From the NCBI GenBank assembly GCA_031272405.1, contig JAISTW010000047.1, positions 1 through 64,000 on the forward strand: 64,000 nucleotides of DNA, in the 5' to 3' direction. The notes under the pieces are model-generated. The model made no database searches. It saw nothing but the letters and a program-made list of their open reading frames with translations, and was not told the DNA's origin. The DNA comes from Desulfovibrio sp. (GTDB taxonomy: Bacteria; Desulfobacterota; Desulfovibrionia; Desulfovibrionales; Desulfovibrionaceae). How positions within the stretch are numbered: the stretch's first letter is position 1; every line of letters begins with the position of its first letter. Below, piece after piece: positions 45,401-54,134 of the stretch. The position numbers and the translations under genes are program-made.

Positions 45401-48400
45401 TGGCAGCAGGCTCGGGCACATCTTTAACGATAATATCACCGGTGTTCTCCCCGGAATCATAGTTTTTAAAATTCCCAAGGTTGTTGTCAGCAATTGTTTG
45501 GTTTACAGTGTCGTAGTCGATACGACGATCAACAGCTCCTGCCACAAGATTCACGTCCACTCTCGCTTGATTTAAATCAATCATGTTGGCGGAGTCACTC
45601 GCACCAAGCAGATTTTCTTTCAGGTCACCAAGTTGAGTTGTGGTAAGAGGATCGGCACCCAAATCCTTAAGCGAGATTGTACCGCCATTGTTGGATGCGG
45701 TGACTATCTGGCCGTCATAACCGTTACCATCCAGCACATCAACTAATGTTTTGCCAGAGTTATCCTGCATTGAGGCGGCGGTAGTAACCAGCTCCGCCTT
45801 GTCGTCCAGCACGATGTTGCCGCCGGCGCTGGAAGACACCAAAGCGCCGTTGCTGACGTCCAGCGTTGCTCCGTTGGCGATGGTGAGAGCGTCAGAACCT
45901 GAAGTGGAGCTTGCGATGTTGATGGTGGAGCCGGAACCCTCTTTCAGGCTCCAGTCCCCGCCGTTGACGTTCATTTTGCCCGTATTCTCAACGGATACGT
46001 TGCCGTTGATCACGCCCGCGTCATTCTTGCCGGTTTGGCCAAGTTCCAGGCTGCCGATGTCGCTGGCATTGTCGCTGATGACCAGCGTTGGGCCAGTATT
46101 GCGATTTTTGTCCAGCACATTGAGGCCGGACTGCGCGGACAGTGTGCCGGAAGCGACCGTAAGCTTCAGGGTTGCGGGGTCGGTGCCGTCAGCGTCGCTT
46201 TGCCGCGCGTTCAGGATATCGGCGTATATCGCGCCCTGCCCGATGTCCAAAGTGGAGTCGCCGCTGGGGGCAAGTTTGAGGGTAATTTCGCTGGGCTCGC
46301 CCGACACTTCATCCTTGCTTGTGACAGAACCGCCCTCTCCGAGATATATGCCTTCCGTCGTCGGATCGGTTGCGTCGGCTTTATGAAGAGCCCGCACATC
46401 AAGCCAGGCGCCGCCGTCATCGCCCGCCGCCTCTTTCGCGGCGGAGTCGTATGTCACAACAAGCGTCCCGCCATCATTCCCCACCCGGACCGCAACGTCG
46501 CCTGGTGTGCTGGAGACATCGTTCAACTGTTTTTCGCTGACCGTAAGCGTTGCGGGGGTTGCGGTGCCGGGCGCGCTGTTGACCGTGAAAAGCGTGGCTG
46601 AGGCGTGATCAACATCCAGAGTTGTCTCTGAAATGTCCAGATCCGATTGCACATCAATTTTCCCAGAGCCTGAAAGCGACAGTGAGGAGTTGGAGTCGAG
46701 TGTAACCGGCCCACCTTTGATGGTCAGAGTGCCATTATTGTTGTTGGCAACAGCGCCGGACAGGGTTTGGCTGCCGGTTTGGGCGAAGGTCAGATAGGAG
46801 TTGTTGTTTATGTCTCCTGCATAGTTGTTGCCGGTTACGGAATTATTGTCGGAATCCATTGTGCCTGTGATGGTCAGTGTCCCTACTCCGTCCTTTGTCA
46901 GGCTTCCGGAACCGGATATGCCGCCGGACAGGGTCTGGTTACTGATCTGGTTGAAGGTCAAAGCGCCGTCGTTGACGATGCCGCCTGCATAGTCGCCGTC
47001 GTGCGTGGTAATCGTCGTCCCGTTATAAGTATCGCCCAGGGTGCCGGTGACATTGAGCGTTGCGCCCTCACCGACATTCGTGCCGCCCGTGTATGTGTTG
47101 TTGCCGGCCAGGGTCAGCGTGTTCGTTCCGTTTTGGGTCAGCGTGCCGGAACCGGAGACAACCCCGGACAGGATCTGGTTCTCGGTCTGATTATTATTTT
47201 TGAAGATCAGCGCGCCGTCGTTGGCTATCGCCCCGTGGTAGTCATATCCAGCGGTGTCAGCATTGGAATCCAGCGTGCCGCCGACGCTGACCGTGCCTGC
47301 GTTGATGGTTGTATTGCCGCCGTAGGTATTGAGGCCGTTCAGATGAAGCGTGCCCGCGCCGTTTTTGACGACAAAGCCATTCGCTCCGGCTATGCCGTCC
47401 GCATCTGTAATTGTCCTGAGAGGAGCGGCGTCGAATGTCGCTGTGGCGCCCTCGGCCAACATGATGGAGTTTCGAGTTTCAACACCGTTGTTTACGACTT
47501 TGTTGCCGCTGAAGGTGACATTATTGACTACCGCTCTGACTTCGATATCTTTGTTCGTCCAGATGGCGCCGCCCTGGGCCGTACCGTTGGTACTCACGGC
47601 GCTGTTGCCGGTGAAAGTCGAGTCCTTGACGGTAATTTTCTCATTGACGGGAGTTTCCAGATTCATCCAGATCGCTCCGCCCTGGGCGTAGCTGGCGGTG
47701 CCGGACGCCTTGTTTTCAGCCGTGTTGCCGGTAAACTCCGTGTTGTCAATAAGAGCGGATTCAACTTTTCCATTGCTTGTCGCCAGAATGGCCATTGCGC
47801 CGCCCGCGGCTGTGCTGGCTCCCACGCCGCCGACAACGACTTGCGCCGTGTTGCCGGTAAAGGAGGAATCGGACACGGTCAGGGTGAGAGCGTTGGCAGG
47901 GTCGCTCGGCGTTGGGCCGGTGTTGTCTTCCACAATGTAGAGGCCGCCGCCCCGCACATTGATATTGTCGGCGCTGTCTGGTGTGCCGGGGAAAACGCGC
48001 TGGGCCGTGTTGTTCAAAAACTCGGTGTAGGTTATGCTGACCTTTGTGTTCTGATTCTCGGTGTCGCCGATGTACAGGGCGCCGCCGCCGGCATAGCCGC
48101 CGCCGTCGGATGTGGCCGTGTTGCTGTCGAATGTGACTTTTTCTGTTGCTGTTCCGGTGATTTCCACAGTCGGGAAGGCGCTGACGTGCGCGCCGCCGCC
48201 GAGGGCAGAGAAGGCGTTTGAATCCGAGTTGTTGACTGCGTCGTAGCCCTTCTGCGTCGCCTGATTCTCCGTGAAGTTCGCGCCACCGGTAATGTAGAAG
48301 GAACTGCCGCCGCCGGTCCCGGAGACGTACAGACCGCCGCCCACACCGAGGGAAGCTGATGACCCGCCGTCAACGCTTACATTATTGGTGTGTTGTAATG

Positions 48401-48995
48401 TAAAGTTGCTGAGTTCGAGTTTGCCGAGAACAGCCTGAACAGCAGCAACGCCATAGCTGCCCGCTGGATTCAGGTGGGAGAAAGTGCTGGCATTGCCGTC
48501 AGCCGCCCGGCCGTCCAGCACAAGATTGGAAAGCGTAACATCTTTGGCGTTGGCGATGCTCAACAGACGGTTGGGTTTTGCGGACGTGGCTATCTCGTAT
48601 TGTATCTTCAGGGAAGCTCCGTTTGAAAGTACGCCGTCAAGGCTCAGGTCGTGCCCGCCGCCATTCCAATATAAACTACCATTACTTGAAGTCGGCGCAT
48701 ATTGAACAGTCCCGCTGCCCGTAAATGTGATGGCCTTGTCGCCGTTGGCGGGATTAACGTCAGGCACGGGAGTGTTGTTCATAATCTGCTGGCGCAGCGC
48801 AGTCCGTGTGTCTGTATTTACCTCGACAGCCCGCGCAAGTCCGGATCCGCCCAGAATCAGCGCGGCCGCCAGCAGGACGACGGCCGCCCATTTCCGGCGG
48901 CGCAGCCGCCGCGCGGTTCCGCCCGCATCCTGAAACACGGTTGAAGCATTCTGTGAACTCTCCGACGGCAACGCTCTCACAATATCTGTCAACAT
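42408..48995 (-). CDS. autotransporter (type Va secretion) with Pmp-like and autotransporter-associated beta-strand repeats
   Basis: 2195 aa; extended N-region and signal peptide; GGA(I/L)/FxGNxA repeats; YTGGTNVGEGATLNV-type PATR repeats; C-terminal beta-barrel ending ...ALFGTFRVEF. Confidence 0.9.
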   Translation of the reverse strand: MLTDIVRALPSESSQNASTVFQDAGGTARRLRRRKWAAVVLLAAALILGGSGLARAVEVNTDTRTALRQQIMNNTPVPDVNPANGDKAITFTGSGTVQYAPTSSNGSLYWNGGGHDLSLDGVLSNGASLKIQYEIATSAKPNRLLSIANAKDVTLSNLVLDGRAADGNASTFSHLNPAGSYGVAAVQAVLGKLELSNFTLQHTNNVSVDGGSSASLGVGGGLYVSGTGGGSSFYITGGANFTENQATQKGYDAVNNSDSNAFSALGGGAHVSAFPTVEITGTATEKVTFDSNTATSDGGGYAGGGALYIGDTENQNTKVSITYTEFLNNTAQRVFPGTPDSADNINVRGGGLYIVEDNTGPTPSDPANALTLTVSDSSFTGNTAQVVVGGVGASTAAGGAMAILATSNGKVESALIDNTEFTGNTAENKASGTASYAQGGAIWMNLETPVNEKITVKDSTFTGNSAVSTNGTAQGGAIWTNKDIEVRAVVNNVTFSGNKVVNNGVETRNSIMLAEGATATFDAAPLRTITDADGIAGANGFVVKNGAGTLHLNGLNTYGGNTTINAGTVSVGGTLDSNADTAGYDYHGAIANDGALIFKNNNQTENQILSGVVSGSGTLTQNGTNTLTLAGNNTYTGGTNVGEGATLNVTGTLGDTYNGTTITTHDGDYAGGIVNDGALTFNQISNQTLSGGISGSGSLTKDGVGTLTITGTMDSDNNSVTGNNYAGDINNNSYLTFAQTGSQTLSGAVANNNNGTLTIKGGPVTLDSNSSLSLSGSGKIDVQSDLDISETTLDVDHASATLFTVNSAPGTATPATLTVSEKQLNDVSSTPGDVAVRVGNDGGTLVVTYDSAAKEAAGDDGGAWLDVRALHKADATDPTTEGIYLGEGGSVTSKDEVSGEPSEITLKLAPSGDSTLDIGQGAIYADILNARQSDADGTDPATLKLTVASGTLSAQSGLNVLDKNRNTGPTLVISDNASDIGSLELGQTGKNDAGVINGNVSVENTGKMNVNGGDWSLKEGSGSTINIASSTSGSDALTIANGATLDVSNGALVSSSAGGNIVLDDKAELVTTAASMQDNSGKTLVDVLDGNGYDGQIVTASNNGGTISLKDLGADPLTTTQLGDLKENLLGASDSANMIDLNQARVDVNLVAGAVDRRIDYDTVNQTIADNNLGNFKNYDSGENTGDIIVKDVPEPAASVNVGLEKAAGVELTVGATTLKNGNNNLTLTGSYNPNKNDAEILAHDNEGYSLLVAKEVDPTTHVGEAGNLSIGAGQVTLQSDPAVELGSRVADVTLRNDGGDSQLNVSGFTAANGQVSPSKVTTGDITTEIADKGIIKVTDGSILFAGDIGATEKLQNVEVVNGSSLVLFNPDPAASEKIVNDVKTLSSNSTVVNPANAEKVYSDLQQVFTDLETYGKNLNSHNITLDNKSTLIANSIIADQLSAMNSAVGATKISTTGFTAENESIIIAHQMDVSGETKVKNSTLAIIPKDANLHEILYTQNPTPSAFGATSAFNGHTLFEDSTVAIMNAKFNDDVNINQGTHAIIVNMQGSAGHTIAVGTTQDTKASTLQVRTLALNSGNLIVDPSWAADGPNKVGIGNFNNGTNVIDGGVGVGQNSMLTLGTPDLTWLADQVNQVTNGKGLTQNGVQAALGIYNPMRLGYSAGTGYSLIVDGGMNYNALNTALNDAFNSNSPTITFAGNSLLVVRGDAALGANEALSATAATQATVYNGAKLRIADAQINQTYIVLGDNINLDAAAYAASTGWNGSNLSTQSRSIVLTRAAGHDGWFEAKFNSAKNWLPDLDDQLVHIVDNMYLVNGRENMDANAAGVRFLSRATAWDATRNIGLGNDPKSATITIESAARFAQLGAVAPMTLAANNAAGGAITQRTSLAQPHSGLRAVRADGTLESPGAHKLGLALWAIPLYQSANGHEIKAGDTFKQDYSGGLGGVAVGADYTVANTARFGVTAHMGGGYASGGGDLAETTNHFNFWGLGAYAGMTARNFGLTADLTYTSVWNNVKQELSRGMAMRDLKSDIQSHAVSAGLRAEYKIVTPVVDVIPHAGARYTNLVTDAHSVKSDSTVLKADRVSQNIWTFPVGVAISKPISTGNGWRVKPSLDLAVIPAAGDLENKTKVRFTGTDGKAEMENRVMDYVSYMGGVGLEFGNDTVSFGLNYNLIASEHNTNHALFGTFRVEF
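46720..47420 (-). repeat. autotransporter-associated beta-strand (PATR-like) repeats within the passenger
   Basis: GAGTLHLNGLNTYGGNTTINAGTVSVGGTLDS / TNTLTLAGNNTYTGGTNVGEGATLNVTGTLGD / VGTLTITGTMDS; approximate boundaries. Confidence 0.7.
47496..48344 (-). repeat. Pmp-like GGA(I/L)...FxxN repeats within the passenger
   Basis: FTENQA, FDSNTA, FLNNTA, FTGNTA, FTGNTA, FTGNSA, FSGNKV interspersed with GGGLY, GGALY, GGGLY, GGAMA, GGAIW, GGAIW. Confidence 0.75.
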
Positions 48996-49325
48996 GGCGC
49001 ATTCCTTGTATATGGGCCGCGGGTTGCGCGGACCGAAACTGTTCGTGGCTGTTCAAATCCGTCAAGCACTGTCGGGCGGCTCCTCCGCCCTGAATCGTGT
49101 GAGACAAAAAGTTTGTAGACGGCGCAATAAATGTCAACGGCGAAATTTTGTTAAACTTTAGCATGAAGAGCGGGAAAAAACAAAAATTTTTTTGAGAAAT
49201 CAAACCGCGTTGCGGAAACAGAGTGCCCATTGCGGATAAAACAGGCCGCTGCTCAGCGCGGGACGGGACTTTGCGGCAATGGCCCCGCGAACGAAGACTG
49301 TGGCCTTGCGTTCAGAAAAGAGGGA

Positions 49326-50318
49326 TCAGAGGGTGCAATAATAGTACAGCGCCGTCATCACAATCATGCTTGCGGCCCGCAGGGCCTGGTTGGCGCAGAC
49401 AAGCTTCAGGGCCAGGGCGGGGCGGAAAATGCCGGAGTAGACCGGCAGTTGGTGGCGCAGGGCGCGCACCGGCGTGGAGAGAATATTGCCGGCCATCAGG
49501 GCCAGGACGATGTCGCGCGGGCTCAGGGCGCCGTGTTGCAGGGCAAAGCCGGCCGCGCCCAGAGCCGCGCCGAATTCCGCCGCCAGATGCAGGGCGATGA
49601 CGCTCGCGGCTTCGGGCTTGAGAAAGCCGAGCCAAGCGATATGCGCGGACAGCCAGGCCTCCAGCAGGGCGAATTGCCCGGTGCGCTGCAAGACGTACAT
49701 GAGCGTGTAGATGGGCACGGTGAACAGAACCAGCCTGACCAGCCTGCGCGTGAAACGCCGCCAGGCCGTGCCCAGCGCGTCCTGAAAGGTTTCCCGAAGC
49801 CGTTTGCCGGAATGCGGAATGCGGGGGGCGGCGTTTGCCTGGTTTGCGGCCGGCTGGGGCGCGGGCAGGGTCAGCGCGCCCAGGGCGATGGTAAAGCCGG
49901 TGCGGGCGGCGGCGGCCAGCAGGGTCAGGCCCACATAGACCGCGGCAGGCCGCCCCAGCGCGGGCCAGGCCAGCAGAAAAATGGAGGGCGTGTGCATCAG
50001 ATAGGCGGGCAGGCTGTTGAAGAGGTTGGCCAGGGTCAGTTCCCTGCCTGAAATCCGCCCCTCGCTGTGGGCATGGGCCAAAAGACTGTTGGCGGCCGCC
50101 GGGGCGGCGAAGGCCAGGGCGAACGCCGCGCCGGAGACTTCTCCCAGATGGGCGAGGCGGGCCAGGGGGCGGGTCGGGGCGGCCAGAAAGCGCGCCCAGT
50201 TGAGGGATTCCAGCAGGCCGGCCAGCATCAGACCGGCGGACAAACCGGCCAGCAGGCGCGACAGCGGCAACGCGAGGGAGTGGACAAGCTCGCCGAACAA
50301 ATCCGCGTTTTCGGGCAT
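49326..50318 (-). CDS. membrane protein, nucleoside recognition (Gate) domain-like
   Basis: 330 aa hydrophobic; FAAPAAANSLLAHAHSEGRISGRELTLANLFNSLPAYLMHTPSIFLL and second half NILSTPVRALRHQLPVYSGIF. Confidence 0.65.
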   Translation of the reverse strand: MPENADLFGELVHSLALPLSRLLAGLSAGLMLAGLLESLNWARFLAAPTRPLARLAHLGEVSGAAFALAFAAPAAANSLLAHAHSEGRISGRELTLANLFNSLPAYLMHTPSIFLLAWPALGRPAAVYVGLTLLAAAARTGFTIALGALTLPAPQPAANQANAAPRIPHSGKRLRETFQDALGTAWRRFTRRLVRLVLFTVPIYTLMYVLQRTGQFALLEAWLSAHIAWLGFLKPEAASVIALHLAAEFGAALGAAGFALQHGALSPRDIVLALMAGNILSTPVRALRHQLPVYSGIFRPALALKLVCANQALRAASMIVMTALYYYCTL

Positions 50319-50322
50319 GGCC

Positions 50323-51021
50323 TTATTGATACTGCCAGACGCCGTTTTCGTTAAAGGCGAATTCCACCTTGTAGTAACGGCTCAGGGCTTCGTTCTGCTT
50401 CAGGACAAGTCCCGGGGGGCGGGCGTTGTTATCTATGATGTAGATGTGCCCGTCAATGCGCACTGCCAGCAACATGTGCCCGACGCTGCCGTTTTCCGTA
50501 ACGATGACCAGGCGCATGTTTTCTGCGGCGAAGCCGTGCTCGCGCAGGACAAAATACTTGGCGATGGCGAAATCCTCGCAATCGCCCCGGGCGAGCCGCA
50601 AGCACGTGGCCGGTGCGGCCCATTTTTCCGGCACGCCGTACACTTCCTCGTCCGACGCGCCCTTGACCTGAAAGTTGATGAAACCGCTGATGGCGGAAAG
50701 TTGTTCCAGGGGTTTCATGCGCGGCAAGGCTGCTTCCAGATTGCGCCTGTTCTCCTGGGCGGTTTCCGGCAGGCGGCGCAGGGAGTCTTTTTCCTCGGCG
50801 GAATCACGGGCGTATTCGCTCAGAACTTCTTCCCACATTATAGCGTGGTGTCGCCAGGCCGGCGAGGCAAGGGCGGATGCTTCCAAGCGCGTTTCGCCGA
50901 GCAGCGTTTTCCATCCGTCCGTCTCGGCGGACCGCGCCGCCAGAGCATCCGTTGGCGTTGTCGTCACGCGCAACAACAGCCACAAAAACACAAGAAGCCG
51001 TCTCCACAGCGTCATGGTCAT
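50323..51021 (-). CDS. bacterial transglutaminase-like cysteine protease (BTLCP), LapG-like
   Basis: N-terminal signal region; LARGDCEDFAIAKYFVLREHG (Cys), GHMLLAVRIDG (His), YIIDNNARP (Asp). Confidence 0.85.
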   Translation of the reverse strand: MTMTLWRRLLVFLWLLLRVTTTPTDALAARSAETDGWKTLLGETRLEASALASPAWRHHAIMWEEVLSEYARDSAEEKDSLRRLPETAQENRRNLEAALPRMKPLEQLSAISGFINFQVKGASDEEVYGVPEKWAAPATCLRLARGDCEDFAIAKYFVLREHGFAAENMRLVIVTENGSVGHMLLAVRIDGHIYIIDNNARPPGLVLKQNEALSRYYKVEFAFNENGVWQYQ

Positions 51022-51500
51022 TGCCGCTCTTCTCCGTCCCAGCCGGCATCCTCGGGCAGATTGATCCCCCGCGCCGCCAGGCCTGCCAATTCGTCGCAGC
51101 GCGCGTTTTCCTCATGGCCAGCGTGGCCCCTGAGCCAGACAAAGCGCACCTGATGGCGGGTTAGCAGGGGCAGGAGCCTTTGCCACAAATCCACGTTTTT
51201 GACCGGCTTGTTGTCGGCTTTGCGCCAGTTTTTGGCCCGCCAGCTGTCCAGCCAGCCCTTTTCCACGGCATCGCGCACATAGCGGGAATCCGTATACAGG
51301 CTCACCCGGCAGGGCTCCCGGAGAGCGCCGAGACCTTCCAGCACGGCCATGATTTCCATGCGGTTGTTGGTCGTCAGCCTGAAGCCCCCGGTCAGTTCCC
51401 GGCGATGGGGGCTGCCCTCAAGACGCAGCAATGCCGCCCAGCCGCCGGGGCCGGGATTGCCGAGGCAGGCGCCGTCCGTGTGGATGACGACTTCTTTCAC
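51018..51500 (-). CDS. rnhA: ribonuclease HI
   Basis: VVIHTDGACLGNPGPGGWAALLR...TNNRMEIMAVLEGL...YTDSRYVRDAVEKGWLDSW...WLRGHAGHEENARCDELA. Confidence 0.97.
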   Translation of the reverse strand: MKEVVIHTDGACLGNPGPGGWAALLRLEGSPHRRELTGGFRLTTNNRMEIMAVLEGLGALREPCRVSLYTDSRYVRDAVEKGWLDSWRAKNWRKADNKPVKNVDLWQRLLPLLTRHQVRFVWLRGHAGHEENARCDELAGLAARGINLPEDAGWDGEERQ

Positions 51501-51512
51501 AAAACGCCGCCG

Positions 51513-52937
51513 TCAGTATCTGTAGAGTTCCGACTTGTACGGGCCTTCAATCTTCACGCCGATATAGTTGGCCTGTTCCGGGGTCAGGCGCGTCAGTTTG
51601 ACGCCCAGGCGGGCCAGATGCAGGCGGGCGACCTCCTCGTCCAGTTCCTTGGGCAGGGTGTAGACCTTTTTCTCCATATGTTTGTCGCCCGCCAGAAGCA
51701 GTTGGGCCAGAGTCTGGTTGGTGAAGCTGTTGGACATGACGAAGCTGGAGTGTCCCGTGGCGCAGCCGAGGTTGACCAGGCGGCCTTCGGCCAGCACGAT
51801 GATGCTCCGGCCGGAGCGCAGCGTCCATTTGTCCACCTGAGGCTTGATGTTGACCTTGCTCACGCCCGGTGTCTTTTCCAGGTAGGCCATGTCGATCTCG
51901 TTGTCAAAGTGGCCGATGTTGCAGACGATGGCCTCGTTTTTCATGCCCTCCATGTGCGCGCCGGTTATGACGCGCAGATTGCCGGTGCAGGTGACGTAGA
52001 TGTCCGCTTCCGGCAGGGCGTCTTCCACAGTGACGACCTCAAAGCCCTCCATGGCCGCCTGCAGAGCGCAGATGGGGTCAATTTCGGTCACCAGCACCCG
52101 CGCGCCGAAACCGCGCATGGACTGGGCGCAGCCCTTGCCCACGTCGCCGTAGCCGACAACGCACACGCACTTGCCGGCCACCATGACGTCCGTCGCCCGC
52201 TTGATGCCGTCCGCCAGGGATTCCCGGCAGCCGTACAGATTGTCGAATTTTGACTTGGTGACCGAGTCATTGACGTTGATGGCCGGAAAGAGCAAACGCC
52301 CGGCCGCCTCAAGCTGATAGAGTCTGTGCACGCCGGTGGTGGTTTCCTCCGAAACGCCTTTCACCCGCGCGGCCACGGTCTGCCAGTGCTTCGGGTCTTC
52401 CTTGCGGCGCAGGGCCAGCCGTTCCAGGATGCAGGCCTCTTCCTTGTTGTCTGTGGGCTGCTCAAGCAGGGCCAGCTCCCTTTCCACGTCAACGCCTTTG
52501 TGTATGAGCAGCGTCGCGTCTCCGCCGTCGTCCACAATCAGGTCCGGGCCGGCGCCGTCCGGCCAGGTCAGGGCCATTTCCGTGCACCACCAGTAGTCCT
52601 CCAAACTTTCGCCCTTCCAGGCGAACACGGCGGCCAGGCCTTCTTTGGCGACGGCGGCGGCCGCGTGATCCTGGGTGGAGAATATGTTGCAGGAGGCCCA
52701 GCGCAAATCCGCGCCCAGGGCATGCAGCGTCTTGATGAGCATGGCCGTTTGTATGGTCATGTGCAATGAGCCGGTGACGCGCAGGCCTTTGAGGGGCTGC
52801 AGCGGTCCGTATTTTCTGATGCATTCCATGAGGCCGGGCATTTCACGTTCGGAAAGCTGCATTTCCTTGGCGCCGAAATCCGCCAGACCAATATCCGCCA
52901 CCTTGTACGGCAGGGTCAAATCCAGGGCTATTACCAT
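51513..52937 (-). CDS. ahcY: adenosylhomocysteinase
   Basis: [82 protein letters not shown]-terminal [13 protein letters not shown]. Confidence 0.97.
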   Translation of the reverse strand: MVIALDLTLPYKVADIGLADFGAKEMQLSEREMPGLMECIRKYGPLQPLKGLRVTGSLHMTIQTAMLIKTLHALGADLRWASCNIFSTQDHAAAAVAKEGLAAVFAWKGESLEDYWWCTEMALTWPDGAGPDLIVDDGGDATLLIHKGVDVERELALLEQPTDNKEEACILERLALRRKEDPKHWQTVAARVKGVSEETTTGVHRLYQLEAAGRLLFPAINVNDSVTKSKFDNLYGCRESLADGIKRATDVMVAGKCVCVVGYGDVGKGCAQSMRGFGARVLVTEIDPICALQAAMEGFEVVTVEDALPEADIYVTCTGNLRVITGAHMEGMKNEAIVCNIGHFDNEIDMAYLEKTPGVSKVNIKPQVDKWTLRSGRSIIVLAEGRLVNLGCATGHSSFVMSNSFTNQTLAQLLLAGDKHMEKKVYTLPKELDEEVARLHLARLGVKLTRLTPEQANYIGVKIEGPYKSELYRY

Positions 52938-53064
52938 ATCTCTTGTCTCCTTGCAGGAAATCCTGTATATTCGTGCCGGTTGCGGCGGATTCGCCGAACC
53001 TGCGCGTATTGTTTACCAGTATTGAAGCCCTCGCACAAGCACAAATAAACGCGATATCCGAAAA

Positions 53065-53409
53065 ATGAAACCCACGCGCAAGCGCGCAAGACTGGAAGCC
53101 CCCGTCCCGGCCGCGGCCGTGTTGCAATCCGTGCTCAATGCGCTGGGCGCGAGTCCTGAACGGGCGCGGCTTTTCCATCTGTGGCAAAACTGGGATATGG
53201 TCATGGGGCCGGAACTGGCCTCTTTGGCCCTGCCCATGGGAGCGCGGGGGAACACGTTGCTTCTGGGCGCGCCGGACTCCATAGCCATTCAGGAACTGCA
53301 CCTGCAAAACGGGGAAATTCTGGAACGGGTCAACGCCTTTATGGAAAGTCCGTTTTTCAGGGCGGTCAACATCAGTTTGTGCCCGGGGCGGCCGACGTGT
53401 GGGGAATGA
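53065..53409 (+). CDS. DUF721 (DciA-like) family protein
   Basis: 114 aa; VLQSVLNALGASPERARLFHLWQNWDMVMGPELASLALPMGARGNTLLLGAPDSIAIQELHLQNGEILERVN. Confidence 0.7.
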   Translation: MKPTRKRARLEAPVPAAAVLQSVLNALGASPERARLFHLWQNWDMVMGPELASLALPMGARGNTLLLGAPDSIAIQELHLQNGEILERVNAFMESPFFRAVNISLCPGRPTCGE

Positions 53410-53642
53410 GAGCGGCAGTCGAAGCACAAGACATATTTTTAAAAAATACAACTGGATAACCATGTTAAAGCGTTGCTTTTCAAGAAAAACTTTAAAACCG
53501 CAATGCGTATTTTACTCAAGATTTTCGTGAGAACCGCAAAAAAAACTCTAGAGACTGAAAAAAATTTTATCAGTTATTTTATATAATTGTAAAAAATTTT
53601 AAATTTTTCTCATGCGAACTTGTTGTTTTTGGGCTGCGGTTC

Positions 53643-53672
53643 TTGACAAGCCTTGCCCGCTGGTGCTAGCTT
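53643..53672 (+). promoter_or_regulatory. putative promoter for the 53729 ORF
   Basis: TTGACA (53643-53648), 18 bp, extended TGc-TAGCTT (53667-53672). Confidence 0.35.
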
Positions 53673-53728
53673 GTGCCCGTACCTGCAACCCCTCGGGCGC
53701 ACAAAGCGCCATTGCGGCGGAGGAGTCA

Positions 53729-54103
53729 ATGAGTTCTGAAAAAAATATGGAAACCATCTGTCTGAAGCATGACAACGGCGTGGACATGGAGTTCCGCGGG
53801 CGGCTTTTCTCGGAATGCTCCTGGTATGACGAGGAAAATGCCTACACGCTTCAGAAGCTCTATGTTACGGACAATAACGAACAGGTTTATTATATTGTGC
53901 GTAAACACGGCGACGATCACAGCCGCCATGCCTACCGACTGGCCGTGGAGGGCGAGTCCTGCCGCATATTCAACGGCACCTTGGAGATAAGCCTGGATTT
54001 TGACTCCCTCATGCTGGCCGTGCGCGGCATCTGCGGCATGGCGGACGGAGACCTGCCCACGCTTTCCCAGGTTGGGGACATGCTCAAAGCCGCGAACACC
54101 TGA
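53729..54103 (+). CDS. hypothetical protein
   Basis: 124 aa with GGAGG upstream; MSSEKNMETICLKHDNGVDMEFRGRLFSECSWYDEENAYTLQKLYVTDNNEQ... Confidence 0.6.
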   Translation: MSSEKNMETICLKHDNGVDMEFRGRLFSECSWYDEENAYTLQKLYVTDNNEQVYYIVRKHGDDHSRHAYRLAVEGESCRIFNGTLEISLDFDSLMLAVRGICGMADGDLPTLSQVGDMLKAANT

Positions 54104-54134
54104 TTTTCGTCTCGTCCCATCAGTTCGCGCCGCG

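Noticed and set aside
46767-48221. 484-aa plus-strand ORF opposite the autotransporter
   Set aside because: Antisense of repetitive passenger coding sequence; repeats give long shadow frames.
49020-49095. tRNA-like GTTCAAATCC and hairpin near the autotransporter promoter
   Set aside because: No acceptor or anticodon arm can be assembled; GGGCGG-AGGAG-CCGCCC is just a 5'UTR hairpin.
52938-53064. Possible SAH riboswitch upstream of ahcY
   Set aside because: CAGGTTCGG-like fragment present, but I could not fold a convincing SAH riboswitch core. A covariance-model search would decide.
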